The notes under the pieces: model-generated
What the model was told of the DNA's origin: nothing
Database searches by the model: none
Seen by the model: the letters and a program-made list of their open reading frames with translations, nothing else
DNA from: Ipomoea triloba
Lineage: Eukaryota; Streptophyta; Magnoliopsida; Solanales; Convolvulaceae
Assembly (NCBI RefSeq): GCF_003576645.1
Contig: NC_044919.1
Location: 25,893,421-25,957,420 of the forward strand
Direction of reading: 5' to 3'
Length of the DNA stretch: 64,000 nt
Position numbers and translations under genes: made by a program
Shown here: positions 58,854-64,000 of the stretch, piece after piece
Layout of the letters: each line of letters opens with the position of its first letter
How positions within the stretch are numbered: the first letter of the stretch is position 1

Positions 58854-61800
58854 TACAAGCAAGGATCTTGGACAAGGTAGCATACATGTGAATTGTACAG
58901 TTGAAGTACTAGTTTTGATGTTAAGGTGTAGTATGGCTATCCTGGAATTGCATATATATGATCATAATGCTGTTTTGGAAAAAGGCGGGATTCTTTTGAA
59001 GATACTTTGTAAGTTGTGTTCCCTAAACTTACCAAAGAGAAAAGACAGGAAAGACATAAGTTTGCAGAACTCAGTTTTCCATGCGTGCACATATGATGAT
59101 GATGACTTCACAACCACTTCCAGAGAGGAACTTGTTGCTTCCCTTCATTTCTATGAGCCACCTAATCTTCAAACTTCATTTGCAATTGCTATGTTGGAGG
59201 TATATATGCTTGTGCAATATTTTCTTGTTGAATTTTCAAAGGAAGAACAAAAGTCTTTCTTTTGTGATTGCTATGAATATAAAAAAATCTGAGTCATGAT
59301 TTTATATTTATGGCAACATAGTCTCATGCGACAGTAGAATGCCTTGATTGCAAAGCATATTACAAATATGATGAGATATAACATAATATACGACTCCTAT
59401 TACTATTGAACAGAAGATAATGCTTCAAGTTACTTGCCTTGGAAAAAGAGGCCAAGACCACATGCTTCATAGTGTTGTAGTGTATGACAGTATATGGGTG
59501 CATATATTCACTCATAAGTGGGTGTGTGTGGATACAAACGTGGGTATGCATATTCTTTGAAGGAAATTGTATTACCTTAAGCATACTGTTAGAATTATAC
59601 TCTTGAGTCTTGATAGTTCAAATTTGATTACATAAACATTGAGGGTACAGTATCCCCTCAAAATCTCCAAATTACATGTTTTTGTATAGTTTACTCTTAT
59701 GTTGCTTGCAAAAACAACTGTGTATCATCATCATTATTGAGGGTTCTACTTTCAGTGTTCTGGAATCAAACTTATGTTTCTGTTGATTTGCAGAAGAAAA
59801 GTTTGATTATTCATGTTGATCCTTACCATGATCTTGATAATCTACATTCTTTATAGAACCAGCTATTCATGAATTTCACTTTTTGAGATCTTGTTGAATA
59901 CATTTGGAAGTTCAGGATTAAGGCTTAGTTGAGTTCAGTCCATTAGGAACCTTGAATCCTTGATTCTCTTCTCTGGCATGACTCTGAGTTGTCTAGAAGT
60001 CTGAACACATGCTGACATGCATTAGATTCATGACACTTATTTTGCTGAATACTTTTATAAAAATTATTTGCTGAGTTTTTTTTTTTTTTTTTGTTTTTTT
60101 TGTTTTTGTTTTTTATTTAAATAAAGAAAACTATTTGCTGCAGATGTTCCTAATTAACATGGACACTGTATACTCAGGTATTTCTTGATGAGCTTCTGGT
60201 GCATGGAAAATTACGAGCAATATTTAGGCTGATTGACTTATTTTCCTCTACTAGTGAAACTTTGTTTATGCCTCAGTCCACTCAGAAAGATATTAGTTCA
60301 AAGAAACGTCAGAGTGATATTGGAATCCTTATGGAACTTGTTTCCACTTGCTTTCTCCTATCATTTTCTGGTGAAAATGCAATTGAAGATTTTCTTTATA
60401 GACTTTTCCGAGCACAGAGGAAGGATTTCAAATTCTTTAAAACTCCAGAAGTGAGTCTGACTGGGGCCATATCATTGCTTCTCAATCCAATTGTTTTTTC
60501 TGCCCCAAAAATTGTGCAAGCATACGTGGTTTCATCAGTATCTGAAGCCATGAGTGGTTTGATGGATGTTCAAAACCTGAAACCAAACTGTAAACTTCTT
60601 GACTGCTTTCTCTCAGTGTTTGAAAAATCAGTCAATATGTATATGAAACTTATATCCTTTGTACAGATCAATGGCGATTCTCCAAGTAAATATGCGTCTT
60701 TTGTCAACTCAAGCACATATAGAGGGAACTTTCCTCCACCTTTTGAATCTTATATATTGCCAAGCACACAGGAGAAGATAAACTCTCTGATTAAAAGGTT
60801 TGAGGGTTCATCAGATTCATTCTTAGGCAACCATTTCTTTGAACTGAAATCTGACATGACCAGTTCGTGTATTGCATATGTGAAGGATTGCCAATGTCTT
60901 CTGGACCAATCATGCCAAGATGATGTATTCTCAATTATAAGTTGCCTGATTTTAAGAGCATCAGTGAGCTTTGATGAAACTGTAAAACCTGCAATCAAGG
61001 GTATGGATCTTCAGGCTATATGTCTCCTAGTTGCTGTATTGAAGTTAATGGGCACTTCTTTGCTGCATGCTATATCATATCTCCGGAATGGTGAAAGTTA
61101 TGGCTCTTTCAAAACCTTGAAAGACTACTCATTGTGTAAGGAGTACATGTCTATTTTGGGTTCAATTAGCTGTTTTAGTGAATCCAAAATACACTTTCCA
61201 GTTCAACTGTTAGACAAACTCCATCAAGCACAAGGATTTCATGGTGATGCTTCTGCATTTTTCCGGCATGCTTGCATTTAGTTTTTTAAAGAGGATTGGT
61301 TGCTTAGCAAATGGGTGCTTGTTAACTATCACTGCTCTGGTGAATTTGTTTGTACTTGAAGAGGGTTATTTAGATGAGTTGAGGTCATTAATTGTTTCTG
61401 GCTCAGACTCCGATTCCTCTGCATTACCCCTGGTCAGAATCCAAGAGGTGAAAGTTTACTTTTTTTCTTTTAAACATAAGTAATGAGAAATATGTTGCAG
61501 CTTTCTCAACTACTATTTGTGATGCAGGCAGTAATTGACCGGAGGCCTAGCATAATGGTTGTGTCAAAATTTCAAAATATACAGAATCTATACTTGAGGT
61601 TCTGATCCATTCTATGTATTTTAAATGAGATTGTTGTTGCAGTCTGTGTTTTACTCGACCATTTGCCTCTTTACTTTATTGTTTCCACTGTAGTGCTTTA
61701 TCTTCAAAATTTTGATTAACTTCATTCGTTGTTAATACGTATTCCATTTATCTTTAAATTTACTATTTTCTTCCCTTCTCTTACCTACTCTTTCACTACT

Positions 61801-62054
61801 TCCCTAGACACCAAGTTCAATTATTTATTTCAGTGCTAAAAATGCATCTTTATCTGTATTGGTGTTTATTGCATCAGAAAAAGGAAAACTGTAAAAGTAA
61901 CACATTTGTTAGGGAAGGCCTAAATATGTACTAATATTCAATTCGAGTTTTAGTTCACCTTCTGGTTTGATGTTTATGTCATGTTGTCTTCTAAGATGGG
62001 CATTAATTCCATGGTCATGGTTGATCTATACAGACTCGAACTCCCAAAATTTGT

Positions 62055-62170
62055 TTTTGTTAAGAGTCCCACATTGAAAAAATAAGAGAAAATATATAGG
62101 TTTATAAGGTCATGAGTTAGACTAGCTAATTGATTGGATTCAATCTTTTAGTGTGGTTTGGCCGATGTGA
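62055..62170 (+). repeat. LTR-like repeat copy in intron 4 of the disrupted gene
   Basis: TGTTAAGAGTCCCACATTGA, AATATATAGGTTTATAAGG, AGCTAATTGATTGGATTC and TTTAGTGTGGTTTGGCC are the reverse complement of the repeats at 32600-33010. It starts TGTTAAGAGTCCCACATTG as many plant LTRs do. No internal region was found. Confidence 0.55.
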
Positions 62171-62856
62171 ATCATAGCCCAATTGACTTCCCACTGTGAT
62201 GGTGGGACCCAATCCTCTGTCTATGTAGTTAAGTTCTGGTGGTGTCTATTATTTTGTTATTTGTAACCAATGATTTGCTTGGTTTCATGTTGGCAATGCT
62301 TTTATATTTGCTTATTCCTTGCATTTTTCAACTTTTTGTCAGCAAGTCAAAGACTATGGTAAAGTACTGTGCCAGTGCGGAAGATGGATGGCCAGAGAGT
62401 TCATCAAGTGCTTCTTCTTGTTTATTTGACAAAGAAGAAATGGTGAGCGTTGAAGAGGAAACATTGAATGGTGAGATCTTTCTCAGGTGCATGGAACCCA
62501 ACGCAAAAAAAGACTCTGATTTTGGCGAGTTAGCTGAATTTATTGAGTGCAAACAAGGGAAGGATTATGCAGGTTGGCTACAGGATAGAGAAAAATATAG
62601 AAAATGGAAATCTAAAAGGACAGCAATGCTAAGGTGGAAGAGAAAGAGAAAGACTTGGAAAGTTTGGAAACGGAAAAGTACTACTGGGTTAATGGTTTCT
62701 GAATATCATGAGAAAATTCATCCTGAAAGTGGGGTACTGATTTCCATCAGAGATGTTGGATATCAAAACTCCAAATGCTCAGGAAAGAACACATATGTTT
62801 CATATGCTATTTGTATTATTATCTTTTACAGGTATAGTTTTAAATTAGTTCAATGA

Positions 62857-63397
62857 AATTATGATGTATGGTGTAAAATTTTCATTTTTGCAATTATGAT
62901 GCCCTGTGGAATCTAACAATGTATAAATCAGGGAACTGCAAAATCATGCATAGAGCTCTTCTGAGTTTCAGATTAAACGAGTACGGATGAGAGAAAAAGG
63001 AAAGAAAGTGTTAATTTGTGAATTTGAATCTTGTTTTTAAAACAAAATTAATGATATGTATTTATTATTGTATTAGAAATACAATAAATAATAAAATCAG
63101 GAAAAGTAAATGGAACCAGAATATGTTCACGCAGTTCAGATAACTTCTCCTACGTCTGCGAGGCCACACAAAGGTGAAATTCAACTAAAAAAAATAATCA
63201 AAGATGATACAAGGTTCATCAGATTTCTATCCAACAATAATGACCTGACCTAATCTTTTCTTTATTTTTAATTGACAAAAACTATTTAATTTTTTATATC
63301 TATCTAAACAGCTAAATCAATTAAAACCCACAAACTCCTAACTTTAATTACAACTTTAGTCTCTGTTAGAAATAATTGCAATTTATCTTGTAATAAT
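62857..63397. other. AT-rich DNA downstream of the disrupted gene
   Basis: No gene recognised. It may hold the 3' UTR or a further intron of the upstream gene. Confidence 0.4.
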
Positions 63398-63540
63398 TTT
63401 TTTTGGATGTACCCACAATTTCTATTGTCGAACAGCAACTAATCCTCTCACTGAATTATAGGCACATATAATGGATGGAACAGACGACCTGAAAATTTAA
63501 AAATAAACCATACCCATAATCAATGATCGAATAATATATA
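63398..63540 (-). mobile_element. SINE copy, diverged
   Basis: The plus strand reads TTTTTTTGGATG, CAACTAATCCTCTCACTGAA, TTATAGGCACATATAATGG, GGAACAGACGACCTG and CATACCCATAATCAATGATCG, collinear with 1238-1383. On the minus strand it ends in an A run. Target duplications are not obvious. Confidence 0.6.
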
Positions 63541-64000
63541 TTAATCAAAACTCAAACTTTCTATGCCATAAGAACCAAATCTGTCAATCTTCTTTCTCTG
63601 TAAAAATCTTCATCAATTTTCTATTAGTAAAGAATTCTCTTCGGTAAATTATTTTTTTATTATTGAAATCTTATGGTAAGCTTTTGCTTTCTTTTTTTTT
63701 TTTTTGTTTTTGCTTGTTTATTTTTTGTTTTGTTTTGTTTTGTTTTTTTTTTTTTTTTGAAAAAAAGAAGAAGCATGAAAAAAGAAGAAGCATGTTTTCT
63801 AAAAAAAAAAAAAGACTAAAGCCCTAAAACTAGGGTTCTAATAAATTCTGATAAGCGCTACATTTTCAGTCTCCCGCTCCAACTCCTCCAAGGAAGCCTC
63901 CTAATTTCAGTTCTGCACTTCCCGCAGCGGCAGATTCGCAGAAGTCCGCACTCCGCACTGCCGCAACGCCCGCAAGCCGCCGATCACCGCAGTCCGCCGC
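63541..64000 (+). other. T-rich DNA, then GC-rich leader-like end of window
   Basis: T-rich homopolymers with TTTTG repeats (63690-63760) are followed by AAAGCCCTAAAACTAGGGTT (63822-63841), a telo-box-like phrase often found in plant promoters. A GC-rich tract with CCGCA repeats then runs to the window edge. It could be the promoter and leader of a plus-strand gene beyond 64000, or the leader patch of an hAT-like element as at 5850-6060. It is undecided. Confidence 0.35.

Larger units (their letters stand above)
52970..62856 (+). pseudogene. Large plant gene of uncertain identity, disrupted by copia insertion and frameshift
   Basis: Coding exons, joined by GT-AG introns in compatible phase, are 52970-53092, 53720-53886 plus 58854-59199, 60178-61447, 61528-61598 and 62343-62856. 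Together they give about 830 codons. The start reads MASTRKRKIRKDSRRQ, a basic, nuclear-looking N-terminus. Later come helical Leu-rich segments such as NPIVFSAPKIVQAYVVSSVS, then an acidic Ser/Glu patch and a Lys/Arg/Trp-rich tail (KWKSKRTAMLRWKRKRKTWK). A copia element splits exon 2 between Val and Cys codons, and a one-base shift near 61255-61275 ends frame one at 61281 while homology-like sequence continues in another frame. Text in exon 3 faintly recalls plant Urb2/Npa2 nucleolar proteins, but I cannot confirm this. The last exon may not be the true end. Confidence 0.75.

Noticed and set aside
59360..59584. 74-codon minus-strand frame
   Set aside because: It lies in an intron of the disrupted gene and shows no coding features.
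61238..61276. A 38-bp GT-AG intron to explain the frameshift in the disrupted gene
   Set aside because: It is shorter than workable plant introns, and joining across it leads straight into a stop codon.

Overview
This is eudicot nuclear DNA, very probably from an asterid. It is AT-rich and full of transposable elements, with GT-AG introns and plant-specific gene families: an R2R3-MYB, a plant O-fucosyltransferase-like protein, and plant copia and Ty3/gypsy elements. I cannot name the species. No bacterial-type operons, CRISPR arrays, rRNA genes or intact tRNA genes are present. Most short reading frames here are chance frames in repeats.

Three host genes can be supported, all rebuilt exon by exon. 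(1) An R2R3-MYB of the subgroup-4 repressor type lies on the minus strand (24188-25829, 3 exons, 246 aa). (2) A plant O-fucosyltransferase-family glycosyltransferase lies on the minus strand (32322-37857, 10 exons, 570 aa); it includes a short exon 2 and a distant last exon that simple reading-frame scans miss. (3) A large gene that I do not firmly recognise lies on the plus strand (52970-62856, at least 5 coding exons). Its second coding exon is split by a young full-length copia retrotransposon, and its third carries a frameshift, so this copy looks broken.

Layout. 0-9 kb: microsatellites, a terminal-inverted-repeat element with a SINE nested in it, hAT-like elements and a MITE. 9-15.7 kb: a decayed copia pol split by LTRs of a second family. 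One of those LTRs carries an N followed by 1,270 consecutive G, almost certainly an assembly artefact. 15.7-18.6 kb: AT-rich DNA with simple repeats. 18.6-22.7 kb: a gag-only gypsy relic with an LTR and two minisatellites. 24-26 kb: the MYB gene. 26-32 kb: MITEs and LTR-like DNA. 32-38 kb: the fucosyltransferase gene. 38-42.4 kb: a cluster of foldback MITEs. 42.4-51.6 kb: a nested heap holding a gypsy solo LTR with a 5-bp target duplication, an hAT-like element with an 8-bp near-duplication, a gypsy 5' LTR with primer-binding site interrupted by Helitron-like and foldback elements, and a second gypsy LTR family carrying a tRNA-like segment. 52-62.9 kb: the broken gene and its copia insertion. 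63-64 kb: a SINE copy and a GC-rich end.

The host genes do not form a pathway. The MYB would be a nuclear repressor of phenylpropanoid or flavonoid genes, and the fucosyltransferase would act in the Golgi lumen. The main interest is the insertion history: several insertions can be ordered from target duplications and nesting. I found no credible new molecular system.
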